Source: Streptomyces sp. BK340
GTDB lineage: Bacteria > Actinomycetota > Actinomycetes > Streptomycetales > Streptomycetaceae
NCBI RefSeq assembly: GCF_007827595.1
Contig: NZ_VISR01000024.1
Location: forward strand, 62,001 to 126,000
Direction: 5' to 3'
Length of the DNA: 64,000 bases
Part shown: positions 41,432 through 50,636 of the stretch, piece after piece
Numbering within the stretch: position 1 is the first letter of the stretch
Layout of the letters: each line of letters starts with the position of its first letter
Translations under genes and position numbers: made by a program
Notes under the pieces: model-generated
The model's database searches: none
What the model was told of the DNA's origin: nothing
Seen by the model: only the letters and a program-made list of their open reading frames with translations

Positions 41432-42879
41432 GCACGACCCGGTTGTCCGGACTGGGGCGGGCTGCGGTCACCGCGGTGACCGTGGCCGCCCTGGGCCGGG
41501 CCGTGGTGAGCACGGTGACGGCGGCCCGCCCGGCGCGCCCGTCCGGCTCCGGGGCCGCACCGTCCAGGCCCACGGCCCGGGAGGCCTCCTCGCCCCGGGC
41601 GCCCGGGCCCCGCGGTCCGCTCACCGACCTGGCCCGGGCGGCCAGGGAGGCGGCGCGGGCGGCGGGAAGCGCGTTCCGCGCGGCCCGGGGGGAAGCGGCG
41701 GCGCAGTCCGGTGTCATCGACGCCGGTGCCTCTGCCGCCGCCCCTGACCGGGCCGGCGCCGATGCCTCCGCCGGAGCGGCCGCTCCGCGCCGGAGCCGGC
41801 CGTACGACACCGGATACCGCCCCCGCTCGGTCGCCCTGCGGCAACACGCCCGCGACGTGGCCGAGTTGGTGCGGGCGCCCGCCGCGCTGACCGTGCCCGG
41901 TGACGTGCTCGCCGGAGCGCTGGCCGTGGGGCGTCCCGCGGGCGGGCGGACGCTGCTGCTGGCCGCGTCCTCCGTCAGCCTGTACTGGGCCGGCATGGCA
42001 CTCAACGACTGGGCGGACCGGGAGGAGGACGCGACGGAGCGCCCGGACCGCCCCGTGCCGTCCGGCCGGATCGGCGCCGGGACCGCGCTCGGCATCGCCG
42101 CGGGACTCACCGCGACGGGCCTCGGCCTGGGCGCGCTGGCCGGCGGGCGGCGGGTCCTGCTGCGCCGCACCCTGCCGCTCGCGGCCAGTGTCTGGGCGTA
42201 CGACCTCGGCCTGAAGCGGACCTCGTTCGGTCCCCTGGCCATGGCGGCGGCACGCTTCCTCGACGTACTGCACGGCACGGGCCCCGCCCCGGCCGCCCCG
42301 GCCCTGCGCGCCGCGGCCACGGTGGGCCTGCACACCTGGGCGGTGACACGTCTCAGCCGCCACGAGGTGGACGGCGAGGCGGGCCACGAGCCGCTGGTGT
42401 CACTGGCGGTCACGACGGCGACGGTGCTGGGCGCGAGCGGTGCGGCCGCAGCGGTGCTCGGCTCACGCGGTGCGGCCGGTGCGGTCCTCGGACGGCCGGC
42501 GGCGCTTCGGGTGCCGCCGGACGGCCCGGCAGCCCCGGCGACGCTCCGGCGGGGTTCCCCGCCGGTCGCGGACGCCGTCACCGCGGCCACCCTCCTCACC
42601 CGGCTCCCCTCGCTGCGCGCCCTGTCGGCCCCCAGGACCTCCGTGCCCCTCCTCGCCTCCGCCGCCTACGCCACGACCTGCGCCCGCTCCCAGTGGGCCG
42701 CTCTGCGCACCCCGCAGGACCCCGCACGCGTCAGGGCCGCGGTCGGCGCCGGGATCCATGCGCTGCTGCCCCTGCAGGCGGCGCTGGTCGCGCGCGCCGG
42801 GGCTCCCCGGCTCGCCGTGGTCCTCGCCGCCGGCCTCCCGCAGGCGGCCCGACTCGCCAGGAAGGTGTCCCCGACATGA
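41428..42879 (+). CDS. eboC: UbiA-like prenyltransferase family protein EboC
   Basis: 483 aa. The first about 130 residues are Ala/Pro/Arg-rich and probably disordered. The rest is a polytopic UbiA-type domain with the aspartate-rich motif NDWADREEDATERPDRP beginning at Asn193 and a second motif position around YDLGLKRTSFG. UbiA proteins transfer prenyl or polyprenyl groups to acceptors in the membrane. EboC is a conserved ebo component proposed to help move precursors to the periplasm in scytonemin-producing cyanobacteria. GTG start overlaps the inositol-phosphate synthase stop; a later start nearer residue 130 is possible. Confidence 0.85.
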   Translation: MSTTRLSGLGRAAVTAVTVAALGRAVVSTVTAARPARPSGSGAAPSRPTAREASSPRAPGPRGPLTDLARAAREAARAAGSAFRAARGEAAAQSGVIDAGASAAAPDRAGADASAGAAAPRRSRPYDTGYRPRSVALRQHARDVAELVRAPAALTVPGDVLAGALAVGRPAGGRTLLLAASSVSLYWAGMALNDWADREEDATERPDRPVPSGRIGAGTALGIAAGLTATGLGLGALAGGRRVLLRRTLPLAASVWAYDLGLKRTSFGPLAMAAARFLDVLHGTGPAPAAPALRAAATVGLHTWAVTRLSRHEVDGEAGHEPLVSLAVTTATVLGASGAAAAVLGSRGAAGAVLGRPAALRVPPDGPAAPATLRRGSPPVADAVTAATLLTRLPSLRALSAPRTSVPLLASAAYATTCARSQWAALRTPQDPARVRAAVGAGIHALLPLQAALVARAGAPRLAVVLAAGLPQAARLARKVSPT

Positions 42880-43886
42880 CCGCCGGAGGCCTCCGCTTCG
42901 GTTACGGCACCAACGGCTTCGCCGACCACCGGCTCTCCGACGCCCTCTCCGTCCTGGCCGGGCTCGGCTACGACGGTGTGGCCCTGACCCTCGACCACCA
43001 GCACCTCGACCCCTACGCCCCCGGTCTCGCAACCCGGGTCCGCCGCGTCGGCCGGGACCTGCGCCGCGCCGGACTCGCCGTCGTCGTGGAAACGGGCGCG
43101 CGCTACCTGCTCGACCCGCTGCGCAAGCACCGCCCCACCCTGGTCAGCGCCGAACCCGAAGGACGTGCCGCGCGCCTGGAGCTGCTGCGCCGGGCCATCC
43201 GCGTCGGGGCCGAACTCGGGTCGGAGGCCGTGCACTTCTGGAGCGGCACGCCCGACCCCGGCACCACCCGGGAGCAGGCCTGGCAGCGGCTGGAGGAGGG
43301 CTGTGCGCAGGCCCTCGCCGAGGCCGAGCGGGCCGGTGTCGACCTGGCCTTCGAGCCGGAGCCCGGCATGCTCGTCGAGGACCTCGCCGGCTACCGCCGC
43401 CTGCTGCGCGCCCTCGGTGGCCACGAGCGGTTCCGGCTCACCCTGGACATCGGGCACTGCCGCTGCCTGGAGCCCTGGCCCGAGGCGCGCTGCGTGGAGC
43501 TGGCCGCGGACCGGCTGGCCCACGTGCAGATCGAGGACATGCGCCGCGGGGTGCACGAGCACCTGCCCTTCGGCGAGGGCGAGATGGACTTCCCGCCGAT
43601 CCTCCAGGCCCTGCGCGCCGCCCACTACACGGGCCTGGTCTCGGTGGAACTGCCCCGCCACAGCCACGCAGCGGCGGCGACGGCCCGCCGGAGCATCGAG
43701 TTCCTGCACCAGACGGCTACAACGATCGCCGCACCCGCCGACGGCGCTTCGGCCCCACAGGGGCCACCCGCACCCGACCACGAAAGCCGCACGGGTGGTG
43801 CGGGTGGGGGCACAAGTCCGGACGAAGGACGGATGCCCACCCGCAAACCCGCACCCGCACGCACCCCGAAGGAGGTAGCCGCATGA
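42876..43886 (+). CDS. Sugar-phosphate isomerase/epimerase-like TIM-barrel protein
   Basis: 336 aa, xylose-isomerase-like TIM barrel (AP endonuclease family 2). Likely metal ligands are seen in AFEPEPGM (Glu), LDIGHCRC (Asp, His), HVQIEDM (His, Glu) and VSVELPRH (Glu). The final about 50 residues are a Pro/Gly-rich tail. ATG overlaps the EboC stop and the stop overlaps eboA (ATGA on both sides), so it belongs to the ebo unit. It may isomerise or epimerise the cyclitol or sugar carried by this pathway. It is distinct from the EboE protein at 45456. Confidence 0.82.
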   Translation: MTAGGLRFGYGTNGFADHRLSDALSVLAGLGYDGVALTLDHQHLDPYAPGLATRVRRVGRDLRRAGLAVVVETGARYLLDPLRKHRPTLVSAEPEGRAARLELLRRAIRVGAELGSEAVHFWSGTPDPGTTREQAWQRLEEGCAQALAEAERAGVDLAFEPEPGMLVEDLAGYRRLLRALGGHERFRLTLDIGHCRCLEPWPEARCVELAADRLAHVQIEDMRRGVHEHLPFGEGEMDFPPILQALRAAHYTGLVSVELPRHSHAAAATARRSIEFLHQTATTIAAPADGASAPQGPPAPDHESRTGGAGGGTSPDEGRMPTRKPAPARTPKEVAA

Positions 43887-44542
43887 CCGCCCCCACCCTC
43901 GCCCAAGCCCCCGCGCCCGTCCACGACGCCCTGACCGCCCGCACCCTGAAGGAGTCCCTCCTCTCCGTCCTGACGGAGCCGCAGCGCCAACGCCTCACCG
44001 AGGACACCGCGGCGGTCGGGGAACAGGGCCCCACAGCCCTGAACCCCCGCTTCCCCGCGGCCGGCCGCCACTACGGCCGGGGCCCTCTCCCGGGCTGGGC
44101 CGACTGGCACGTGGAGGACGGCATCCGCGCCCTCTTCCTCATCAATCTCCCGCTCCGCGGGGAGGAGCTGGCACAGGAAGCCGCGGCCCGCTACCGGGGC
44201 GGCGACGCGGCCGAACGGCGCGGAGTGCTCCGTGCCCTCCCGTTCCTCCCGATCGGCGCCGCGGGCCTGCCCCTCACCGACGACGCCCTGCGCACCAACG
44301 ACACCCGCCTCATCGCCGCCGCCCTCGGCCCCTACGCCCGTACCCACCTCGACCAGTACCGCTGGCGCCAGGCCGTCCTGAAGTGCCTGTTCACCGGCAT
44401 CCCCCTGCGCACGGTCGCCGGCCTGCGCGACCGCCGGGACGCCGAACTCGCCCGCATGGCCCTGGGCTTCGCCGCCGAGCGCCGCGCGGCGTCCCGCACC
44501 GTGCCCGCCGACCTCTGGCTCATCGCCACCCCCGACAACTGA
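43883..44542 (+). CDS. eboA: EboA family metabolite traffic protein
   Basis: 219 aa, soluble and mostly helical. It has the EboA features GWADWHVEDGIRALFL, the middle LPFLP segment, and the conserved TNDTRLIAAALGPYA and FTGIPL stretches. No catalytic motif is known; EboA is required for transport of precursors in the scytonemin ebo system. GGAGG precedes the ATG. Its presence, with EboC, a TatD enzyme, EboE and EboF, is what identifies the operon. Confidence 0.85.
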   Translation: MTAPTLAQAPAPVHDALTARTLKESLLSVLTEPQRQRLTEDTAAVGEQGPTALNPRFPAAGRHYGRGPLPGWADWHVEDGIRALFLINLPLRGEELAQEAAARYRGGDAAERRGVLRALPFLPIGAAGLPLTDDALRTNDTRLIAAALGPYARTHLDQYRWRQAVLKCLFTGIPLRTVAGLRDRRDAELARMALGFAAERRAASRTVPADLWLIATPDN

Positions 44543-44588
44543 CCCAGCCCCCAACCCGGAATCCACTCCCGAGCGGAAAGCCCCGGCC

Positions 44589-45446
44589 ATGCGCATCTTC
44601 GATCCACACATCCACATGACGTCCCGCACGACGGACGACTACAAGGCGATGCACGCCGCGGGCGTCCGCGCCCTGGTCGAGCCCGCGTTCTGGCTCGGCC
44701 AGCCACGCACCTCCCCGGCCAGCTTCACCGACTACTTCGACTCCCTGCTCGGCTGGGAGCCCTACCGCGCCGCCCAGTTCGGCATCCGCCACCACTGCAC
44801 CATCGGCCTCAACCCCAAGGAGGCGAACGACCCGCGCTGCACCGCCGTCCTCGACGAGCTGCCCCGCTACCTCGCCAAGGACGGTGTCGTGGCGGTCGGC
44901 GAGATCGGCTACGACACCGTCACCGAGGCCGAGGACCACGCCTTCGCCGCGCAGCTCGCCCTCGCCGTGCAGTTCGGGCTGCCCGCCCTGGTCCACACCC
45001 CGCACCGCGACAAGGCAGGCGGCACCCTCCGCTCCCTGGACGTGATCCGCGAGTCCGGCATCGACCCGGCGTACGTGGTCCTGGACCACCTCAACGAGGT
45101 CACCGTCGACGAGGTGGCCGGCACCGGCTGCTGGATGGGCTTCTCCATCTACCCCGACACCAAGATGACCCCCGAGCGCATGGTCGCCGTCCTTCAGCGC
45201 CACGGCACCGAGCGCATGCTGGTCAACTCGGCGGCCGACTGGGGCCACAGCGACCCGCTGCTGACCCGGGCCACCGCCGAGGCCATGCTCGCCGCCGGGT
45301 TCGACGAGGACGACGTGGACCGCGTGCTGTGGCGCAACCCGGTCGCGTTCTACGGCCAGTCCGGCCGGCTCGACCTCGACGGCTACAACGACACCCAGGC
45401 CGCGGGCCTGTTCGCGGGCAACTCCATCGCCCGCGGCGGGAGCTGA
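44589..45446 (+). CDS. TatD-family metal-dependent hydrolase of the ebo operon
   Basis: 285 aa, amidohydrolase-fold TatD family. Metal ligands: HIH (His7, His9) in FDPHIHM, Glu in VGEIGYD, His in LVHTPHRD, His in VLDHLNEV, and Asp in AADWGHSD. General TatD proteins are nucleases or hydrolases, while this type is a fixed member of ebo operons (usually called EboB). Located 46 bp after eboA and 9 bp before the EboE gene. Confidence 0.87.
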   Translation: MRIFDPHIHMTSRTTDDYKAMHAAGVRALVEPAFWLGQPRTSPASFTDYFDSLLGWEPYRAAQFGIRHHCTIGLNPKEANDPRCTAVLDELPRYLAKDGVVAVGEIGYDTVTEAEDHAFAAQLALAVQFGLPALVHTPHRDKAGGTLRSLDVIRESGIDPAYVVLDHLNEVTVDEVAGTGCWMGFSIYPDTKMTPERMVAVLQRHGTERMLVNSAADWGHSDPLLTRATAEAMLAAGFDEDDVDRVLWRNPVAFYGQSGRLDLDGYNDTQAAGLFAGNSIARGGS

Positions 45447-45455
45447 GGAGCAGTC

Positions 45456-46613
45456 ATGCGTGTGCGACACCCCGACGGCAGCACCGTCCATCTGGCGTAC
45501 TGCACCAACGTGCACCCCGCCGAGACCCTCGACGGCATCATCGGCCAGCTCGCCGCCTACGCCGAACCGGTGCGGGTCGCGGCCGGAGCCGAGCGGATCG
45601 GCGTCGGCCTGTGGCTGCCCGCCGAGACCGCGGGCCGGCTCGCCGCCGACCCGGCGGCGGTGGCCCGGCTGCGGCGCGAGCTGACCGCGCGCGGCCTGGA
45701 GACGGTCACCCTCAACGGCTTCCCCTACCGCGGCTTCCACGCCCGGGTCGTGAAGCGGGCCGTGTACTACCCGGACTGGTCGGAACCGGCCCGCCTGGAG
45801 TACACGCTGGACCTCGCGCGGGTGCTGGCCGGGCTGCTGCCGGAGGGGGCCCGCGGGTCCATCTCCACCCTGCCGCTGGCCTGGCGCACCGTGTGGACGT
45901 CCGCCCAGCGCGCCATGGCCGCCCGCCAGCTGGACGCGCTCGCCGAGGGGCTGAAGCAGATCGCCGCAGACACCGGCCGCACGGTCCGGGTCGGTATCGA
46001 GCCGGAGCCCGGCTGCGTCGTGGAACGCACCGAACAGGCCGTCGACGCGCTGGCCGGCACCGACTCCGAGTGGATCGGCGTGTGCCTGGACGCCTGCCAC
46101 CTGGCGGTCGCCCACGAGGACCCGGCCGCGTCGCTGGCCCTGCTGCGCGAGGCCGGCATCCCGGTCGTCAAGCTCCAGGCGGCCACCGCGCTGGAGGTCG
46201 CCGACCCCGCCGACCCGGCCGTACGGGAGCTGCTCACCGACTTCGCCGAACCCCGTTTCCTGCACCAGACCCGGGAGCCGTCCGGCGGCGGCCGGCTGCT
46301 GGGCACGGACGACCTCGGCCCCGCGCTCTCCGGTGCGCTGCCCGGCAGCCGGCCCTGGCGCATCCACTACCACGTGCCCCTGCACGAGGACCCGCGTCCG
46401 CCGCTGGCCAGCACCCGGCCCGTGCTGCGCGAGACCCTGCGGGCGCTGCTGGCGGGGGAGCGGGCGGTCACCGACCACATCGAGATCGAGACGTACACCT
46501 GGTCCGTGCTCCCCGACCGCGGCGACGAGAGCCTCGCCCACGGTCTGGCCGCCGAACTGACCTGGCTGCGAGACGAGTTGGCGGCCATCGGGCTGCGGCA
46601 GGAGACGTCATGA
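45456..46613 (+). CDS. eboE: Metabolite traffic protein EboE (TIM barrel)
   Basis: 385 aa, TIM-barrel protein of the EboE family. Seen: LAYCTNVHPAETLDGI at the start, the GLWLPAETA segment, NGFPYRGFH, GIEPEPGCV, CLDACHLAV, and IHYHVPLH at the C-terminus, which give the likely metal-binding Glu and His positions. GAGGAG precedes ATG. The stop overlaps the EboF gene (ATGA). Confidence 0.86.
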   Translation: MRVRHPDGSTVHLAYCTNVHPAETLDGIIGQLAAYAEPVRVAAGAERIGVGLWLPAETAGRLAADPAAVARLRRELTARGLETVTLNGFPYRGFHARVVKRAVYYPDWSEPARLEYTLDLARVLAGLLPEGARGSISTLPLAWRTVWTSAQRAMAARQLDALAEGLKQIAADTGRTVRVGIEPEPGCVVERTEQAVDALAGTDSEWIGVCLDACHLAVAHEDPAASLALLREAGIPVVKLQAATALEVADPADPAVRELLTDFAEPRFLHQTREPSGGGRLLGTDDLGPALSGALPGSRPWRIHYHVPLHEDPRPPLASTRPVLRETLRALLAGERAVTDHIEIETYTWSVLPDRGDESLAHGLAAELTWLRDELAAIGLRQETS

Positions 46614-47998
46614 GCGGCGGTCGTACGACGGCGCAGACGGTCGTGCTGTGCACGGTCGGCCTCACCCCGCGGCTGCTGGAGCACATGCCGCACGTGAAGG
46701 CGGTCGGCGAGCAGGGCTTCACCGCCCGCCTGGACACGGTGTTCCCGGCCGTCACGGCCACCGTGCAGGCCACCCTGACCACCGGGCTGCTGCCGCGCGA
46801 GCACGGGGCGGTGGCCAACGGCTGGTACCACCGCGACCACGGCGAGGTCATGATGTGGCGCCAGCACAACGCCCTGGTGCGGGGCGAGAAGGTGTGGCAG
46901 GCGGCCCGCCGCCGCGACCCCGACCACTCGACCGCCTACCTGTGCTGGTGGTGGGCGATGGGCGCCGACGTGGACACGATCCTCACGCCGCGCCCGGTCT
47001 ACCACCACGACGGCCGCAAGTCCCCCGACTGCTACACCGTGCCCGCCGGACTCCGCGACGAACTCACCGCCGCACAGGGCGAGTTCCCGCTGTTCCAGTA
47101 CTGGGGTCCGACGGCGTCGATCGCCTCCACCCGGTGGATCGCCGGCGCCGCCCGCTACGTCGTCGACCGCCGCCGCCCCGACCTGACCTTCGTCTACGTG
47201 CCGCACCTCGACTACGACCTGCAGCGCTACGGCCCCGACAGCCCGCAGGCGGTCCGCGCGGCCCGGGAGACCGACGCCGCGCTTGCGCCGCTGCTCGCGG
47301 ACCTGCGCGACCGGGGCACGACGGTGGTGGCGCTCAGCGAGTACGGCATCACACCGGTGAGCCGGCCCGTCGACGTCAACCGCGCACTGCGCCGCGCGGG
47401 ACTGCTGGAGGTGTACACCCAGCGCGGCATGGAGTACCTCGACCCGTACACCTCCCGGGCGTTCGCCGTCGCCGACCACCAGGCCGCGCACGTGTACGTC
47501 GCCGACCCCGTCGACATCCCGCGGGTGCGCGACGTCCTGAAGGCGGTGGACGGCGTCGACGAGATCTGGGACCGCACCGAGCAGGCGGCGTACGGCATCG
47601 ACCATCCCGACGCCGGCGAACTGGTCCTCGTGTCGGAACCGGACGCCTGGTTCACGTACTACTACTGGCTCGACGACGACCGCGCACCCGACTTCGCGCG
47701 CGGCGTCGAGATCCACCGCAAGCCGGGCTACGACCCCGCCGAGCTGTTCTTCGACCCGTCGATCCCGGCGGTGAAGGCCAAGGCGGCGTGGACCGTGCTG
47801 CGCAAGAAGGCCGGGATGCGCGCACCGCTGACCGTGGTGCCGCTCGACCCCGGCCTGGTCAGGGGCAGCCATGGACGGCTGCCGTCGGAGGACCGGGACG
47901 GGCCGCTGCTGCTGTGCTCGGACCCGGCCCAGGAACGGGACCGCTACCACGCCACCGAGGTCAAGGAGCTGCTCCTGCGCCTCAACGGACTGGCCTGA
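46610..47998 (+). CDS. eboF: Nucleotide pyrophosphatase/phosphodiesterase family protein EboF
   Basis: 462 aa, alkaline phosphatase superfamily (type I phosphodiesterase). The nucleophile region is TVFPAVTATVQATLTTG, and later metal ligands are in HLDYDLQRYG and in SEYGI and FAVADHQAAH. No signal peptide is evident, so it acts in the cytoplasm or at the membrane. As the last ebo gene it may remove a phosphate or nucleotide from the transported intermediate. ATG overlaps the EboE stop. Confidence 0.87.
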   Translation: MSGGRTTAQTVVLCTVGLTPRLLEHMPHVKAVGEQGFTARLDTVFPAVTATVQATLTTGLLPREHGAVANGWYHRDHGEVMMWRQHNALVRGEKVWQAARRRDPDHSTAYLCWWWAMGADVDTILTPRPVYHHDGRKSPDCYTVPAGLRDELTAAQGEFPLFQYWGPTASIASTRWIAGAARYVVDRRRPDLTFVYVPHLDYDLQRYGPDSPQAVRAARETDAALAPLLADLRDRGTTVVALSEYGITPVSRPVDVNRALRRAGLLEVYTQRGMEYLDPYTSRAFAVADHQAAHVYVADPVDIPRVRDVLKAVDGVDEIWDRTEQAAYGIDHPDAGELVLVSEPDAWFTYYYWLDDDRAPDFARGVEIHRKPGYDPAELFFDPSIPAVKAKAAWTVLRKKAGMRAPLTVVPLDPGLVRGSHGRLPSEDRDGPLLLCSDPAQERDRYHATEVKELLLRLNGLA

Positions 47999-48028
47999 GA
48001 CCGGCCGTGACGAGAGAGAGGAGGACGG

Positions 48029-48853
48029 ATGACCACGCGACCGGCCACGGCCGCCGCGCACATCGACCACGCGGCGGACGTCGGCGAGGTGTACGTACCC
48101 GAGACGGCACGCGCCGTGGTGGCGCGGCTGAGGGAGAGCGGAGCGGCCCACGTGTGGTGGTGGCCGCTGGGCGAGGCGACCGATCCGGCGGACTTCGTGC
48201 TGCTGGACGAGCAGGAACGGGCCCGCATGCGGCGCTTCCACGCGCCACGGGACGCGGCGGCGTTCACGACGACCCGCGCGGGGGCGCGGCGCGCGGTGGC
48301 CGGGCTGCTGGGCGTACCGGCCCACACCGTGCGCTTCGGCCGGCGCATCTGCCCGGGCTGCGGCGACGCGGACCACGGCCCGCCCGCCGTGGTCCGGCCC
48401 CCGGTCCCGCTGGCCGTCAGCCTCTCCCGCACCGACGGGTGCGGGGTGCTGGCGGTCCGGGCGGGCGACTGGGTGGGCGTGGACGTGGAGGCCTACCGCC
48501 CGATGGAGTCGGAGGCCCTGGCCCAGCTCGTCCTGACCCCGGACGAGACCGACCGGATCCTCTCGCTCCCCGAGGGCCCCGGCCGTACGTCCCTGTTCCA
48601 CCGCGCCTGGACCCGTAAGGAGGCGGTGGTGAAGGCGGTGGGCCTCGGTCTGCTGGGCATGCCCCTGAACACCCTGGACGTGGCTCCGGGGCAGGACGGC
48701 CCGCTGACGGTGACCCACATCCACGACGGCCGTACGACCACCTGGCACGTGGAGGACCTGGACCTGAACGGCCCGTGGTCGGCGTCCCTGGCCCGTCCCT
48801 CGGCGTCGGCCACCCCGCTGGGCCCGGTCCACCTCCACGCCCCGGCCGTCTGA
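48029..48853 (+). CDS. Sfp-type 4'-phosphopantetheinyl transferase
   Basis: 274 aa. It transfers the phosphopantetheine arm from CoA to carrier-protein serines. Magnesium motif WVGVDVE (Asp152, Glu154) and WTRKEAVVKA near 197-206 are intact; CPGCGDADHGPP precedes the first motif. It is paralogous to the gene at 54458, sharing the VWWW, CPGCG and WTRKEAVVKA segments and the C-terminal GPVHLH. It lies 30 bp after eboF with GAGAGAGGAGG upstream, so it may be the last gene of the ebo transcript. It should activate the ACP and the four T domains. Confidence 0.92.
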   Translation: MTTRPATAAAHIDHAADVGEVYVPETARAVVARLRESGAAHVWWWPLGEATDPADFVLLDEQERARMRRFHAPRDAAAFTTTRAGARRAVAGLLGVPAHTVRFGRRICPGCGDADHGPPAVVRPPVPLAVSLSRTDGCGVLAVRAGDWVGVDVEAYRPMESEALAQLVLTPDETDRILSLPEGPGRTSLFHRAWTRKEAVVKAVGLGLLGMPLNTLDVAPGQDGPLTVTHIHDGRTTTWHVEDLDLNGPWSASLARPSASATPLGPVHLHAPAV

Positions 48854-48902
48854 CGGCCCTCTCCAGACCTCGGAGCCGATCCCCCCTCGGCGACCGAGAG
48901 AC

Positions 48903-48947
48903 GCGGTTCCCGGCCCCCGGCCCTCCCCGGCGGAGGCCGGGAACCGC
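48903..48947. terminator. Strong hairpin terminator after the first PPTase gene
   Basis: A perfect 13-bp stem, GCGGTTCCCGGCC at 48903-48915 and its complement at 48935-48947, followed by CCCCGTTT. It probably ends the long ebo-PPTase transcript 50 bp after the stop codon. Confidence 0.75.
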
Positions 48948-49000
48948 CCCGTTTCCGGCCCGCACAGCCCTCCACAGCCCTCCACAGCCAGGGAGCACAC

Positions 49001-49723
49001 ATGAGCCGACCCACATACGCAGCCGTGGCGACCCCCGAATCCGAAGCCCCCGCCCACGTCACCGGTGAGGCAGTCACCGGTCGGACCGCGCCCGTCGCGC
49101 CGGCAGTGCGGACCGGGCCGCCGCACACCCCGCCGCCCCGGCCCGTCGTCGTGATCGCCGGGCTCGCCCTGGCCGGGGGTGTGCTCGTGGGCGGCGGTCT
49201 TGCGGGCGGGGCGCTACGGGGGTTCCTCGACCGGATGGCCGGGGTCGTGGCGCTGGTCGCGCTGTCGCTGGCGGTGATGCTGGGGCTGGCGACCGCGCTG
49301 CGCGGTGTGCTGCCGCCCCGTCCACGGACCGTGGTCCAGCACCTGCACCGGGCCTTCGGTGTGCTCGGCGTCGGGTTCCTGCTGCTGCACATCGGCGTGA
49401 AGGTGGCCGGTGGCCGGGTCGCCGCCACGGCCGCGGCGCTGGGCTGGGGCAGCGGCGACGCGCTGGTCGGCCTCGGCACCCTGGCCTGTTACCTGTTCCT
49501 CCTCGCCGTGGCCACGGGTGTCTGGCGCGGCGTCTTCGCCACCCGCCGCTGGATCCGCCCCTTCCGCATCCTCCACGGCGCGTCCTACGCCGGCTGGCTG
49601 ACCGCGGTGATCCACGGCCTCACCGCGGGCCGCACCCCCGCGGCCTGGGTCGTGACCTCGTACGCCGTCTGCCTGACGGCCACGGCGGCGGTGCTCGTCC
49701 ATCGCGCCCTGCGCCGCCGCTAG
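49001..49723 (+). CDS. Ferric-reductase-like/cytochrome b-type membrane protein
   Basis: 240 aa with a Pro/Ala-rich N-terminus (about 45 residues) and about six membrane segments. Histidines in LHRAFGVLGVGFLLLHIGVK and in the later ILHGASYAGW and AVIHGL segments are spaced like haem ligands of ferric-reductase-like transmembrane domains. There are no soluble FAD or NADPH domains. GGGAG precedes the ATG. It lies between two terminated or promoter-bounded units and no repeat-type promoter precedes it, so its tie to the cluster is uncertain. Confidence 0.7.
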   Translation: MSRPTYAAVATPESEAPAHVTGEAVTGRTAPVAPAVRTGPPHTPPPRPVVVIAGLALAGGVLVGGGLAGGALRGFLDRMAGVVALVALSLAVMLGLATALRGVLPPRPRTVVQHLHRAFGVLGVGFLLLHIGVKVAGGRVAATAAALGWGSGDALVGLGTLACYLFLLAVATGVWRGVFATRRWIRPFRILHGASYAGWLTAVIHGLTAGRTPAAWVVTSYAVCLTATAAVLVHRALRRR

Positions 49724-49782
49724 CGAGCCCCGAACGGGTCCGGCCGAAAATCACCCCTCGACTCGCCTTCCCCTGCGCGGCC

Positions 49783-49813
49783 ATAGCCCCGATATAGATC
49801 GTCCGGCCACGTT
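49783..49813 (+). promoter_or_regulatory. SARP-type promoter of the ABC exporter operon
   Basis: Units at 49783-49793 and 49794-49804 begin with ATAGCCC and ATAGATC. Seven bases after the second heptamer is CACGTT (49808-49813) as -10. The leader to ATG 49857 is then about 37 bases. Confidence 0.65.
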
Positions 49814-49856
49814 CGTCCCGACCCCCACGACGATGGATGGAGAGGACTGGTCACGC

Positions 49857-50636
49857 ATGAGGACCGAGAGGACCAACACACAGCCGCGCAGCGGCACGGG
49901 AGCCCGGAGCCACGCCCTGCGTCTGGAGGAGGTCACCAAGGTCTACGGCCGCGGCGGCCGGGGTGTCCGGGCCCTCGACGGTGTCTCCGTGGACATCGCC
50001 CGTGGCTCCTTCACCGCCGTCATGGGGCCCTCCGGCTCCGGCAAGTCGACCTTCCTGCACTGCGCGGCCGGTCTGGACAAGCCGACCTCCGGCCGGGCCT
50101 TCATCGGCGACACCGAGCTGGGCGGCATGAACGAGACCCAGCTCACCAAGCTCCGCCGCGAACGCATCGGCTTCGTCTTCCAGGCGTTCAACCTCGTACC
50201 CGCCCTGTCCGTCCGGCAGAACGTGGAGCTCCCGCTCCGCCTGGCCGGCTCCCGGCTGGACGGCCAGTGGCTGGAGGACATCCTGCTGCGCGTCGGCCTC
50301 GGCGGCCGCGCGGCCCACCGCCCGTCCGAACTCTCCGGCGGCCAGCAGCAGCGCGTGGCGATCGCCCGCGCCCTGATCACCCGCCCCGACGTCATCTTCG
50401 GCGACGAGCCCACCGGCGCCCTCGACACCGTCACCGCCAAGGAGATCCTCTCGCTGCTGCGCAACTGCGTGGACGAGACCGGCCAGACCGTCGTCATGGT
50501 CACCCACGACCCGGTCGCCGCCTCCTACGCGGACACCGTCCTGTTCCTGGCCGACGGCCGCATCGCCGACCGCATGCACGCCCCGACCGCCGAGCGCGTC
50601 GCCGACCGTATGACGCACCTGGGAGCGTGGGCCTGA
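49857..50636 (+). CDS. ABC transporter ATP-binding protein (MacB/LolD type)
   Basis: 259 aa. Walker A GPSGSGKST (57-65), Q-loop in VFQAFNLVP, signature LSGGQQQR, Walker B VIFGDEPTGALD and H-loop VMVTHD. ATG 49857 is chosen because AGAGGA lies ten bases upstream; the ATG at 49833 lacks a good site. It overlaps the permease gene by one base (TGATG). With the FtsX-type permease it forms an export or lipoprotein-release type ABC system; in this cluster it probably provides self-resistance or product export. Confidence 0.93.
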   Translation: MRTERTNTQPRSGTGARSHALRLEEVTKVYGRGGRGVRALDGVSVDIARGSFTAVMGPSGSGKSTFLHCAAGLDKPTSGRAFIGDTELGGMNETQLTKLRRERIGFVFQAFNLVPALSVRQNVELPLRLAGSRLDGQWLEDILLRVGLGGRAAHRPSELSGGQQQRVAIARALITRPDVIFGDEPTGALDTVTAKEILSLLRNCVDETGQTVVMVTHDPVAASYADTVLFLADGRIADRMHAPTAERVADRMTHLGAWA

